Positions 32,346 through 43,544 of a DNA stretch of 64,000 nt are shown in pieces. The DNA comes from Amorphophallus konjac. Taxonomy: Eukaryota > Streptophyta > Magnoliopsida > Alismatales > Araceae. The translations under genes and the position numbers were made by a program. Positions within the stretch are counted from its first letter, which is position 1; each line of letters begins with the position of its first letter. Under the pieces are notes generated by a model that worked only from the letters and a program-made list of their open reading frames with translations, searched no databases and had not been told where the DNA came from. The stretch lies in assembly GCA_022559845.1 (NCBI GenBank), contig CM040120.1, positions 306,750,740-306,814,739 of the forward strand, read 5' to 3'.

Positions 32346-33477
32346 TCAGGCTTGCTGTGGAAAGGTCAGCCTTTTGAACATAGAGATCCTTCTCCTTTCT
32401 TCCCGCTCGTGGAAAACTTCATCGGCTTCGATCTCGAAGCCGTCATTATATCCGTTGTCGTCGACTGACGACACCATCATTCTATCTCCCACATCTCCTT
32501 CATCTGCCGCTGATGGGTAGTAATCTTCCTCAGTGGCGACTGTCTGCATCAGTCGCTGTTGTCCGAGTGAGGGGTTGCCTAAGCCTCGGAAATAATTTTT
32601 GGTCGTCTCTTCTCGACCCCGTTCTTGATGTAGGATGAGGGGTGATTGTCGACCTCCAGTAAGAGGGATATAGGCCAGCCGAGCACTGTCGACCGGCTGT
32701 TAGAATCTTCGTCCCGCAGCAGGGACGTTGGCTTGACGGGCCGCTGCCCGGAAACTTCTGTGGCGCGGAGGATCCGCGACCACCTCTTCTTCCTCCTTCG
32801 GGGGCATGCCCCTTTCTCTTCTAACTTCCGCCTCGTCGTTCACAAGACGACGGCGGATGGGAGTTAGCTGGTGGGCAGGTCGGTTTCGCTTGGGAACCCA
32901 CACGTTTAAACTTCCTCGGCCTGGGTGCCGGGCTTTCCTGGCCATAGTGGCCGGCTTCTTCTATTTCTGCCCTCCTTCCAGCGAGGGCCTGATAGGCATT
33001 GTGGACAGGAATGTTGGGGATGTCTCGGTCCGGGGTCACCCGTGCAGTGCGTCCGTCAAGGAAGACGCGCATACCCCCGACTAGCATAGATTTCCCAGAC
33101 TAAGATAGAGTTCCAGTGATTACAGCAGCATTCTTGCGGGCCTGGCGATGCTGGCGTCCTCCAGGGTGTATGTTGATGACATTGGGGTGGGTCCCACGTA
33201 TGACGTGGTGCACCAGACAGTTAGCGGCCGGGGCCGGACTTTCGGACAAGTCTTTGCAGCAGGGAACCTCCAGAGGCTCCACTTTTTCCACAGCTTCCTT
33301 GACAGGTTCTGGGGCTTCGACCTTGAGCATATCTACAAAGGCTAACCCCAAAAAGTTGGGGAAGCCCACAGCGGCAGGGAAGCTGCCGAATTCCATGGGT
33401 ACCGCCAGGTACCCTGGCGCGTGTTCAGCGACAATCGAAAGATTGAAGTCAACGCCAGTTATCCCGTTGATCGTCAT
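32346..33477 (-). pseudogene. T upstream ORF (ORF1-like), decayed
   Basis: Between the PBS and gag lie several open pieces: from the ATG at 33477 to 33100 (125 codons, beginning MTINGITGVDF), 32821-33087 in the same frame, and 32700-32945 and 32346-32549 in others. A stop at 33100 and at least one frameshift near 32920 break them. The first piece holds hydrophobic segments (GSFPAAVGFPNFLGLAFVDM) and a charged stretch. Ogre/Tat elements carry an ORF of unknown function in this place; this could be its relic. I recognise no domain. A sequence resembling a 3' splice site precedes the ATG. Confidence 0.45.
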
Positions 33478-33572
33478 TGATCCGCCTGCACAGACAAACG
33501 AAGCAATAATCAGTAGCCTTTGATAGGGCTTCGAAGCCCGAATATCCCGGCAAAGAGATGAAAGGTGACACT

Positions 33573-33591
33573 GGTCCCACCGGGCATGCCA
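33573..33591 (-). other. T primer-binding site
   Basis: The minus strand reads TGGCATGCCCGGTGGGACC, starting four bases inside the 5' LTR. The TGGC...GGTGGGAC form agrees with non-initiator tRNA primer sites of plant gypsy elements, but I cannot name the tRNA. Confidence 0.65.
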
Positions 33592-34369
33592 GACTTGTTC
33601 GCAACCTTTTCTTTCTTTCGCGCGTCGATCGACCAACTGAACAACTGGTAGTCAAATGATCAATTGACGACGCAGGCGTGCCAGTCACATGAGTGTTGAA
33701 ATTATGATGCGCTCATTCTGACCCATGTCGGGCGAATGTGAGATTCGGTCGGGACTAGCAGTCCGCCATACCATAAAGGCTATGACGTTAATTACATCCC
33801 CCACGAGGAGGGAACACCTTTGATTAATTATCGAGATAGCGGGCTGTCGAAGCCGAATTAAAAAGAGCTACATGATGATCATGACGAAGGCATGCAGGAT
33901 GCATACATTTATCGTGCATAAGATGCATAAATCATGGGATTATGGATCCTCGGTACGTGGCGGAGGACATAGGTCCGAAGACCATCGTCGCGCATAGCGA
34001 AGACTTCCGACCAGACGTAATCTGGTTTTCTGTAGACGCCATTTAATATACCCGAGGATCTATGCATGCATGCACACATGACGTTCATGACTATATTAGG
34101 CATGATAATAGAATCATGGAAGCAAATGATGATCAACCACGTTTATTACCCCCCCATCAAGGAACGGGAGAACAACACAAATATAATAGCGAAAGCAAAG
34201 TGCTAACGGACATGGTAATGAAGATATGATAACAATATAGTTCGGGCTCGCTCGGCCCTTCCTTTATTCAATTTATTACCAATTGTGATTTATTAACGCC
34301 AACCCCGAGGGACGAGATCCGCTCGGGGGCAAATGAGCGATTAAAGCAGCAAGAGGTTTCATAGCCGGA

Positions 34370-34590
34370 GCGACCATGTAAGGATAGCTTATACGGCGCG
34401 ATAAAGCGTAGGTATAGCGGCTAATACGGCGCGGCCATCATGGATGTTAATACGGCGCGAAGGCCCTAGAGCGCGCCGGTTTAGGGCGCACCGGAAAGGC
34501 CCAAGCAAAAAGTTTTGAAATATGAGTCTAAGGCTAATCCGGCGCGGGGGGGTACCACGTCGAATTAGGGCGCGCTGGCTAAGGCCGCGG
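34370..34590 (-). promoter_or_regulatory. T LTR GGCGCGCC-type array 1
   Basis: About seven copies of TACGGCGCG, GCGCGCCGGTTTAGG and variants lie in the R/U5 side of the LTR. The position corresponds to 8960-9240 in S1 and 55750-56040 in S2. Confidence 0.5.
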
Positions 34591-34812
34591 CGTTCTAGCC
34601 TTATTTTTTATAAATTCTGAATCGTTTGAGTTTGTTAAGTTTATGTTGAGGGTGTTGAAGTTATTTGAGGCCAATTGTTTGTTAAATTGAAGTCCAAAAC
34701 TCTGAGGGATGGTATGACAAGTCAGTGCGAGGTTCGTACTCGAGCACCGAGATGATTGAGTCCAGAACGATCGTTTCATTAGGGCTTATTTAATCTTAAT
34801 CTGTCCAAAATT

Positions 34813-34827
34813 GGACAGCATCTCCCC
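34813..34827 (-). promoter_or_regulatory. T copy of the shared GGAGGTGCTGCC motif (diverged)
   Basis: The minus strand reads GGGGAGATGCTGTCC followed by AATTTTGG. It differs from the S1 and S2 copies at two positions but keeps the context. Confidence 0.5.
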
Positions 34828-36320
34828 TGAACCTGAAGAGTTGCAGGGGAGAAGCGGGGTCATGCTCACCTATGGAACAAGCCCCTAAACTGCCGGTCAG
34901 CACAATGGCAGCTAGCAAAATCCCATCGGATAAGGTGCCCCGAGGACTGGCCTACAAGGGACACCAAAGCTCCGTGGGTGGAGGCAACGGATGAGGCGAC
35001 TAATAACGGAAGCGACACCCCGAGGACAAGCCTACAAAGGGGTGGACGACTTACAACACGCACTGCATCTGCTGAGGAGACAGAGACCTTCGGGAGAAGA
35101 GGTTCTGAGGACTAGCCTGCTAGGAACGTTCGCCCTTTGGCCACCACAGAGCCCCGGGGGAAACTGTGGGTTTGAGATTGTTGGGTTGAACCCCTGTCAA
35201 TATCTGTTGCAGCCCTGAGGGAGCGTCTACCATCAAGAGATAGGGCTCCCGACCATTCAGCACCTCCGTGAAATCATGAGGGAATGTCCCCCTCCCCGGA
35301 TGACCGAGATGAAATCAGCAGAACTCAAGCGGTGGGCAATCATAGATGAGAGAGGGGATATTCGTTACCAACGGACTACCAATCTTAGGACCGAGGTATT
35401 GACTGCCGTGGGATTGGGCAGTTGGCGATTGACAATCGTATGGAGGGACAATGGGAGCATAGCTGAGATAATCTGACTACACGGACATATATTTAAGCAG
35501 CTGGACCGCGATAGTCACGAGACGAGCGGTCTCCAATTCTCATGCGAAATAGGGGAACACAAAAGAGAGAAGGAGACCAGAACTCGTATTAAAATGGGAA
35601 GAGACATGTGCACAAGCACAGCTCCACCCTCCCAGAAAACGCAACGGCTGTCGACTGAGAAGCAAGTATAGACGGGAAAGCCCCGGGGATGGGTTATCTC
35701 TGTAGCCCTTGATATTCCAGGGCACATGCGAAATCGGAGAAACCGGAATCATAGGACTACGCGCAGACGGACGACCACAGAGGACCTCTGAAGGAAATCG
35801 AGATGGGAGAAGATAATAGGGCATGGAGCATTCAACTCACCAACATTCATATATGCAGATGCATCGCTGCCCGGCGAGGAAACTATATACATATATTACA
35901 ATTCTGATGCCGGCACTATGGAACGGCCACCGGTTCGCTTACAGGGAAAACCCACAAGAGAGCAATAAGGAGGGGGGATGGCGAAGAAGGAGAGAGGAGC
36001 CGGCTCATATCATCGCCGCTCCTTTCCCCCCTCACTTACATTCGATGGGCAGAAGTCTCAGAAGGAGGAATCCACGGAAAGCAGAAAAGAACTGGCACCG
36101 GCGCCCACCTCTTCCGAGAACAGGGTATCGTAAAGGAGGAAGACGACCGGCGGAAGCTCCTCCGAAGGAACCCTTCTCTCTCTCGGCTCCCTTTCTTTTC
36201 TTTCTTCCCGAAAGCCCTCTTCTGTGTCCTCCTCGTCCTTCTCTTTCTCAGGTCTCGATCTCTTTCTTTTTCTTCTCTGTGTCCTCCTTCTTTTTTTTTG
36301 TTCTGATCGAACTTCACCCA

Positions 36321-36330
36321 TTTATATAGC
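36321..36330 (-). promoter_or_regulatory. T TATA box
   Basis: The minus strand reads GCTATATAAA. Downstream in minus sense is a long GA-rich leader (CT-rich on plus, 36170-36300), as in S1 and S2. This is the likely promoter of T genomic RNA. Confidence 0.7.
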
Positions 36331-36389
36331 AGGTTGGAGGCTCTTCATCCGGCGTGGGCTTTTGCGCACCGGGAGGAATCTTCATCATT

Positions 36390-36555
36390 TCATCGCACCG
36401 GTTTAAGACGCCATCCGATAGAGTGACTTGCGCGTCGGGATAAGAGCCGAAGATAAGGGGGCGCGCCGGCATAAGCGCTGAAGGTAGGGGATTTAGCGCG
36501 CCGGGATCAGGGGCATCGAATGAGGGACGCGCCGGTTTAAGGCGCGCCGGGCTAA
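36390..36555 (-). promoter_or_regulatory. T LTR GGCGCGCC-type array 2 (upstream of TATA)
   Basis: Copies of CGCACCGGTTTAAG, GCGCGCCGGCATAAG, GCGCGCCGGGATCAG and GGCGCGCCGGGCTAATG are spaced about 30 bp apart. They start about 60 bp upstream of the TATA box in minus sense. Confidence 0.55.
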
Positions 36556-37279
36556 TGCTCCTCATGCACTTCAAAACAGTCGATGAGTCCGGGGATGATT
36601 CCGGGAGTCACCATGAACATTATCTCGCCAATGCCCCTCGAAACCTTGGCGGGATGTTTTGTCGAAGCTCCCAGGTCGACGTACGGCCGTTCCTGAGACT
36701 CCAGATAGCCTTGATTTGATCGTACGGGCTTTCCGCCGACACGGCCTTCGGCTCTACGATCCATGCTGTTGGTCCGGCCTGGCTCGTACCCAAGCTCCTT
36801 AGGGGGTTGGATGATACCAGGGATAATTCCGCCTGCGCTGGGCGATCATTCGGCCACTAACGGGCCCATCTTGTCGGGAAGCCGTACCCGTGCCGGGTGA
36901 TCGGGATTTTCTGCCGTCAGAGCTTTCGGTCCTCCGTCTCGGAGAGCCAGGGGGGACTCCTTTATCTTCAGGAGAGCCTTTCATGAGGTGGGTAGCCACC
37001 GGGTAGACCGTCGACCTTGGTCGAACAACAGGTGTAGTGGATGCAGCACGACAAAGTCGATGCCGGTTCATTGGGCAGGCTTGGTCGCACTGCCGGTTGG
37101 TTGTGGATTCATCTCGGCTCTCCTGAGGTGAAGTCCCCGTGTCCATACGGAATGACTCAAGGCTCTGACAGCTTGAGAAATCTTTGATGTATTGATCTTT
37201 ATCGGCTCCCGCGCTTCGGTGGGCCGGGTCATTCGTCCTTATGGCTTGGTCACCGACGATCATATTTTAGGTGCCAACA

Positions 37280-38200
37280 CACCCTTACTTTTCAGGTGGG
37301 TGGTCATCTCCGCTTCCTTGCGGTTCCTGGTGTGGCGAGTTCGTAGTTTCCAACGGTACCTGTGTCGGGTTTTCCCCGACCTCAGTGCACTTTCTTCTTT
37401 CCTGTTAGACTGTACTTGCCTTTAATTTTCTGGACTGGACTCTAGTATAATTGTTAATTTGAACTGTTAATTAAAAAGTAATTTTATTTCTGCTACTTTA
37501 GCAAACCTGATTAATGAAATTTAATTACTTACTATTATATCTGCGACTTCAATGTACTACACGACATTCCTTTTATCCCTTCGGAGCTTTTCAGCTCTTG
37601 GGAGGCTTCACGGGTTCCAAGCGGTATCGGGTCTACTCGGTAGTTCTATCGGGTATATCCAGTATCCGTGATCCGGGTCGTCACACCACCGGCTTGGGGT
37701 TTGTACAAGCCTATGGACATGACTCCGGGTTGCCAACCGCCAAAACTTCACATGGTTTCCTCTTCGTTTTGAAGTTATACCGATTTCTTTTTCTCAAAAC
37801 CCCGCTTTGGGATTTAATCGAGTTTATGGTCCTGATGCCAAAGGGGTGAGAAACATGGGATTTAATCTCAGATTATATTTTCTATGATGCTGGATCTTCG
37901 CTGTCTTAGGAAAGGATGCAAAGAATAGCCTATAGGAAGGGTCCCGGGTTTACACACTCTCTGAGTATGACTTGAGATTCGCACCCTCTTGGGCTACTAT
38001 TGGGATGCTTTCCCAATTTTCTTTAACTCTCTCGGCTGTTCTTTGAAACTTCTTGATCACTCTAGGACCTCCATGGACTTGCTTCCTAATAGCATGGTCT
38101 TCGGATGATCTCCTTTAAAAGGGTGAATATTAACGGCCATATAGCTTGGCGATAGTTCGAGACCACGCCTCGAAATTGGGATAGTGGCAGCCCTTAGGTC
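37280..38200. other. Unassigned sequence right of element T
   Basis: There is no ORF with a recognisable domain; the 111-codon frame 37514-37849 has none. It is probably the outer part of the decayed LTR E. The first five bases (CACCC) would be T's right target-site duplication if T inserted here, but the partner is outside the window. Confidence 0.4.
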
Positions 38201-40124
38201 ATTGGAGAACCTCATAGGCTAGCCCTCAGGATTTTCACGCCCAATTTGGATCACCGGATGTTGCCGATTCCGTGCGCATCCTCATTATTCCGGGGCCGTC
38301 TCGGATTTCTTCCGTAGACGAATACCCAATTTACACGCCCCAACGCTCTGGGCCAAGGGGAGGTGCTGCCAAATTTTTGCCCAGGAATTTGAAGACCGGT
38401 GACATGAAGAGTGATGACAAATGAACTAAGAAAGTAGTCTTCATGAACTAGCATATAATACATATGAAGATATTACAAAAAAATGATGAAAATAAAATAA
38501 ATAAGGGATGATGCACTGAGGACTTGTTTTAAAGGGGGCGTTAAAAATGAGGATGAATATCCCAAAAAGGGGGCAAGATGCCATGATGATTATAATTTCT
38601 GTTGAAGATGAGAGTGAACGAGACAAGAAGAGGATAAAGAAACTGCATCCGCGTGATATCCCTTGCATACAAAGGTTTTAGCTTGCGCACGCCTGATGAA
38701 ATATCATTTGATTTTTTCACAAGAGGATCATACCCGGTCCATTTGCACTAAAGTAGCATTTGCATCCATGTACGTACACAGGCACCCTAATTCCCTATAC
38801 TAAAGATGCACCCAATTTTTTCACTGAAACTCCATGCATGTGCATATCTGAGCATGAGTGTAATTGGATCAAACCCCTTCTCAAATTGAAATTGCATAGG
38901 TCGGCCTGTTGAAGAACGAAGGGAAGATAACAAAATAAGAAATACGGATAAGTTAAGAAAATGAAAAACGTAATTGAGCTCCCTACTGCTGTGTGCGTTG
39001 ACGCACTTAATAGAGTGCGTCGACACACTCATGTCAAACAGATTTAAAAGCTGTCAAACCACAAAAATAATTGGCGGCCAGTGCCGACGACGTGAAATCT
39101 TGGAAATAAAACATGGAAATAAATTAAAAATATGAATTTATGTCCACATAGAGAGGCACTAATTAATTAATGCCTTCCTGAAGGGAAACTAATTCATCGA
39201 TTCAAAATTTATTTATAAATTAAGAAAAACTAGAATTAGCTTCCGCGCAAAGAGACGCCAATTTGGCACATTTAAAGTATTAGCATCCGCCCCTATGGAT
39301 GTGAATTCCTAAAAAGGACAAAAATTGAATGAGTGAATGATGGTGATGATCATGATAAATAATGAATTGCAATAAGAAAACAATAATAATGATTTATGTA
39401 AGAGGTTAATGGCATTGATCCGGAGTCCTTACCTCTCTAGATCCGGTGTGAAGGAGATATCGACGATGCTCTCGCAAGTTGTGCTTAGCCCTCAGGGAAC
39501 ACCCCATTATGGCCATGGACAGACTTTGTCTCGGGCTAATATCTCACTAAATCTGACACATTTCTCTATGTTTCGAATATCAAACTTGCCGTGCCTCAGC
39601 AGACATTGGGGTCTACGCTGATTTTTATCATTTAAATACCAAACTTGCCGTACCCCGGCATACATATGTCCCAATGCCCCTTATGCATATTTGTGATACT
39701 TTCAACCCGGACGCACGTCTGAGTATGAAATGGTCAATATATGACTGACATGATTTTCATACCCCTTCGCACCTTAATGTAGGGGATTTCAATGCTCTTC
39801 AACACATTTTTAGTTCATTTCGTGAAATTTGATTTTTAGGCCACGAGACCCCTTATCTTGACGATTAATCAGAGGTTTTCCACTCTCCGAGGGGATGTAA
39901 TTAACGTCGTGGCTTTTATGGCACGGTGGGTTCCAATCCTGACCCGATACCCACTTTTGTCTGATTAGTCAGACGGCGCCCACCACAGGCTCTGGACCAC
40001 TCTAGTCTTGAAGCCTGAGCATATTGTCAATATGTGACTGGCATGCTCGCGCACTTATAAACCGATATAAAAGATAAACGATATAAATGATACAAAAAAT
40101 GAGCCATCAAAAAGTGCATCCATA
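38200..40124 (+). repeat. E: decayed LTR-like sequence related to S1/S2/T, opposite orientation
   Basis: Read on the minus strand it contains the landmarks of S1 in order: TATGGATGCAC (end at 40124), the GTGACTGGCATG/TGCCAGTCAC block, CGTGGCTTTTATGGCACGG, CCGAGGGGATGTAATTAACG, the AAACTTGCCGTACC modules, and on the plus strand GGGGAGGTGCTGCC at 38357-38370. It therefore represents a diverged relative whose sense is plus. No TATA box or coding region is clear. Confidence 0.65.
39404..39565. repeat. E duplicated module, copy 1
   Basis: This resembles 41160-41338: both run through ATTGATCCGGA, AAGGAGATATC-like, GTGCTTAGCCCTC and AATATCTCACTAAATCTGAC-like sequence with many substitutions. Confidence 0.75.
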
Positions 40125-41338
40125 ACTTCCTTGTGGGTGGCTTTTGTCTGAGCCGGCATGGGCAGAAGCCTACCCGGGAGTCAACTCAGGGAGTCGACTC
40201 CCTGCAGGCCAGCTGCCCTTCACTGTAGAACAGTTCCTGATCAAAAAAAATGATTGAACATGGTATGTGCATGACAGGTTTGTATAAGAATCCATTGGGA
40301 TTTTATTAAAATAATCAAACACTACCTTTGAATATTAAATTGCATTAGTTCTTCACTAAAATTGCATGAATTTAAACACATCTGCCCCTTTACTCATGTT
40401 TCAGAACTAAGCATGGCACTTGCACCCTTGTGCATGCATCGATTCACACTTGCATCATAAATTCATGTAAGAATTTTATGTATTCATTGCAAATCCGAGC
40501 ATAGCATGTTCTTTGCATGCATATAGTCTCTACATCTAGCATAAACATGAATAAAAATCCCATGCACACACCTGCATACGCATATATATGCATGCTTTAC
40601 CCATATGTCAAAACAATAAGAAGGAAAAGAAAAAATGCAATGAAGTGAAAGAGATGGGGGGGGGCTAATAGTCCTATTCCCCTACTTCAAATTTATGACT
40701 ATGATGATGAGAAAATAAAATAATGAAGAAGCTCCTTGCTCACATGTGAGGAGTGAGTCAACGTAGGCAGCCCCCTGCATTGACGCAGGCACTCCCCGGC
40801 TCCAGGGGTTACCCCCTGTTGTGCGCTGAGTCGACGTAGGCAGCCCCCTGCGTCGACGCAGCCACTCTCTAGCTCCCAGGGCTGCTTCTCATTCATGTTG
40901 CATCGACTCAACCTTTATCGAACAGCAAACAAACTAGAAGAAAATAAAAAATAAAACAAAATAAACTACTAATCAACAAACTAATAGCAAATAATCAAAT
41001 CAAACAACAAAATCAATACAAACAAAAATGAATGAAGTAACAAAAAAGGAAGAATGAATGATAAGTAATAAATAACAATGGTTAAGAAGAAAGAACACAC
41101 AGTGGTAAAAGAAATGCCAAGAAAACACAATAACAAAGGGAATGAACTTAAATGCCATCCTTAAGGAATTAATGGTGTTTGATCCGGAAGTCCTCGCCTC
41201 CTCAGACCCGACGTGAAAGAGATATCAATGGTGCCCTGCAAGCCGTGCTTGGCCCTCGGGAACCACCCCAATATGGCCGTGACCCAACATTGCCCAGGCC
41301 AATAGCTCACTAAATCTGACACGTTTCCACTGGGATCT
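40125..41338 (+). repeat. E: second decayed LTR-like block, cut by element C
   Basis: Its right end (41160-41338) matches the module at 39404-39565 and is interrupted there by C's LTR. It also holds an AT-rich central part without coding potential and clusters of GTCGAC-centred palindromes (40189-40202 and 40848-40861). A 75-bp-spaced duplication (40750-40795 with 40826-40868) contains GTAGGCAGCCCCCTGC. Confidence 0.6.
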
Positions 41339-43352
41339 TGTAGCAACTCAAAATTTTATATATACATTTATATGCAAAAAAAATAATGAAAGATGATAAT
41401 AAAATAAATGATAAATATTTTTCTTTATATCTTTAAAGTGTAGAATATATAAACGTGAATCCTATCCCACGTGTTAACACAAACGGCGAGATTCGCAGTA
41501 CAATTCTGAGAAGACGAAGATGTCGGTACTGTAGCAATATTGTAGCATTCGATTTAAGAGAGAATTATCAGCTCTAATTAAATCTTAATTAGTGGATGAT
41601 GTAATTTCTTACCTAATTGAATAAATGAGGTTATAGATTATGTCATAAAGGGGGATTTATTTTAATATTTACATGTTGGAAATTAATATCAACATAAGTT
41701 GGTGTAATAGTAACATGAGTTAATGAAATAGGAAAATTGGGTGGAAAATTGACTTAGAATTAAATTAGCAATAAAACATCATTTAATAAATGAGATAATT
41801 GATTATGTCATAAAGGGAGATTTATTTCAACAACCACATGTTGGAAATTATTACCAACATAAGTTGGTGTAATAGTAACATGGGTGGAATAGAAAATTAG
41901 GTGGAAGATAGAATTAAATTAGCAATAAAATAATCATGGGACTTGGCCTATAAATAGGGCTTGGATCTTCCCTACTCAAAACATAAATCTATTGGAGAAG
42001 TGCTAGTTGTAGAGAGGAGGAAATCTTGATGTTGAAGGAGTGTTCAAAGTGTTCTTCATTCTTATTCTTCTTCCTCTTCTATTATCCACTAGGTAGGTAT
42101 TCTCTCAAGCTAAACTCAAATTGATGCATGAATTAGATGTAGATACATGTCTACTTTGATTCTATACCATTTCCCCTAATTTTTATTGAGTATTTAGAAT
42201 GTTGTCCATACAATTGGACATAAGATTCTAACCGAGATTCTTAACCGCCAGAAGATCTGTTTCGGATCACGGTGTCTTTCTCAGATCGTGTTCTGGATGC
42301 GTGATCTCCGCCCCAATCGTGATGTCTTCAGGTTCTAATTGAACCAATATATCATCTAGCATGTTAAATATGTCATGTTAAGTTGCATATCATTCAAATT
42401 CACACACGATTAAGTTAAGGATATGGAATATAATAATTCTATTCCATGAGCTTATATTTCCGTCCTAGTTCTTGTTACCTTCATGATATCTTTGATCTCC
42501 ATGACTATATTATCTTTCTGGGATGTTAAATTGAATAGATATTATCTGTTAAAATTACATGGGCTTAGTTGCATGATCGTGATCAATACGAGTTTAACGA
42601 TTTCCATGTTATCATGTTACCGTGTTTTCGACAAGTCACGTAGTTCGCTAGATTTCTAAAGAAGAACGGTATCTAAGGAAAGAGGTCCATGGGCAAACGC
42701 TTTAAATAGACAAGTGGGTACTTAATTAGGTCCTCGTGTATATGAGAGAAGCCTCCCACTATCCCACCTCTTACCTGGCCGTGATTCTTCGATTTTCTAG
42801 TTAAGTTCTGACTGTGAAAAATGGGATAGAATTTCCGCTAGAATTGTTCCTCATTTTCAACAAGTTGTATAATTAGAAAGATTCCCAAGGAAAAATAGTG
42901 TCTAAGGAAAGAGGTCCACGGGTAAACGCTTTAAGTGGATAAGTGATTTCTTAATTAGGACCTCGCGAATGTGAGGGGAGCCTTCCACTGTCCCACCTCT
43001 TACCTGACCATAATTCTTCGGTTTTCTAGCAAAACACTCAACTGTGAAAAACTTCATCTAAACCCGTTTTATGAGATTTTTTACAAGGGTTGATTGGGCC
43101 TTGTCCGACAATCCAATCTTTTATTGACTTAATATAGTTAAACATGATGCCTTAAATCCTTTTTGAACTTCTCTTTCAACTACTATTAATTTTTGTACTA
43201 CTCATACCTTGAATGATAAATTTTGCTAGATCTGTACTTTATTTAGTAACATTTACCTTAAAATTCTTTGGTCATACATACTATGTGGATGTCTAAATAT
43301 ATTTGGGATCTATGATCCATAACCCCAATGCTTGGCGTTAATGGGGCCCGGT
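41339..43352 (+). repeat. C 5' LTR, first part
   Basis: It starts TGTAGCAACTC, comparable with D's TGTAGCACCCC. It contains a duplicated AT-rich block (41591-41720 with 41776-41885) and a duplicated 160-bp block (42659-42820 with 42889-43050) around TCTAAGGAAAGAGGTCCA. It is interrupted at CCGGT (43348-43352) by the SIRE element. Confidence 0.8.
41947..41959 (+). promoter_or_regulatory. C TATA box
   Basis: CCTATAAATAGGG lies about 610 bp into the LTR. Element D has CCTATAAAAC at a comparable depth (60755). Confidence 0.75.
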
Positions 43353-43544
43353 TGTTGTGCCTCCTCTGGATTTGATGCTTAGTGGGGAGAATACTATGTT
43401 TTGTTGACAGGCAACTGTTTAACTGACTTTATTTTGACTTTGGCAACATTGTTCATTTTATGTCCTTACTTCAGTCAGAATAAATTATTAGTCAAGTAAA
43501 GGTCTGTGCATATATCCTATTTTATCCTGAAGGTCTACACATGT

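Larger units (their letters stand above)
13747..37279 (-). mobile_element. Element T: Tat-lineage Ty3/gypsy retrotransposon, 3' end outside the window
   Basis: From right to left it has a 5' LTR (33596-37279), PBS (33573-33591), a decayed upstream ORF, a short ORF before gag, gag, protease, RT, RNase H, archaeal-type RNase H and integrase, then a long 3' region with tandem arrays and an antisense ORF. A second RNase H domain and an antisense ORF between pol and the 3' LTR are recognised Tat/Ogre-lineage traits. Two elements interrupt it: the LINE (24421-30100), and element A, whose right end lies at 13746 inside the antisense ORF. Everything left of that, including the 3' LTR, lies beyond the window. 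Confidence 0.85.
33596..37279 (-). repeat. T 5' LTR, 3684 bp
   Basis: In plus coordinates it starts TGTTCGCAACC and ends GGTGCCAACA, imperfect inverted ends that place the PBS directly outside its left end. The module order matches S1 and S2: CGTGCCAGTCAC, CCATACCATAAAGGC, array 1, CAGCATCTCCCC, a GA-rich leader, TATA, array 2. No second copy is inside the window. Open frames inside it (for example 35823-36329 and 36799-37263) show no domain and are not conserved in S1 or S2. Confidence 0.8.

Noticed and set aside
35823..36329. 168-codon plus-strand frame in the T LTR
   Set aside because: It is antisense to the T promoter leader, ends in a CT-rich run, and is not conserved in S1 or S2.
37514..37849. 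111-codon plus-strand frame right of T
   Set aside because: No recognisable domain, no neighbouring gene structure; probably chance in decayed LTR sequence.
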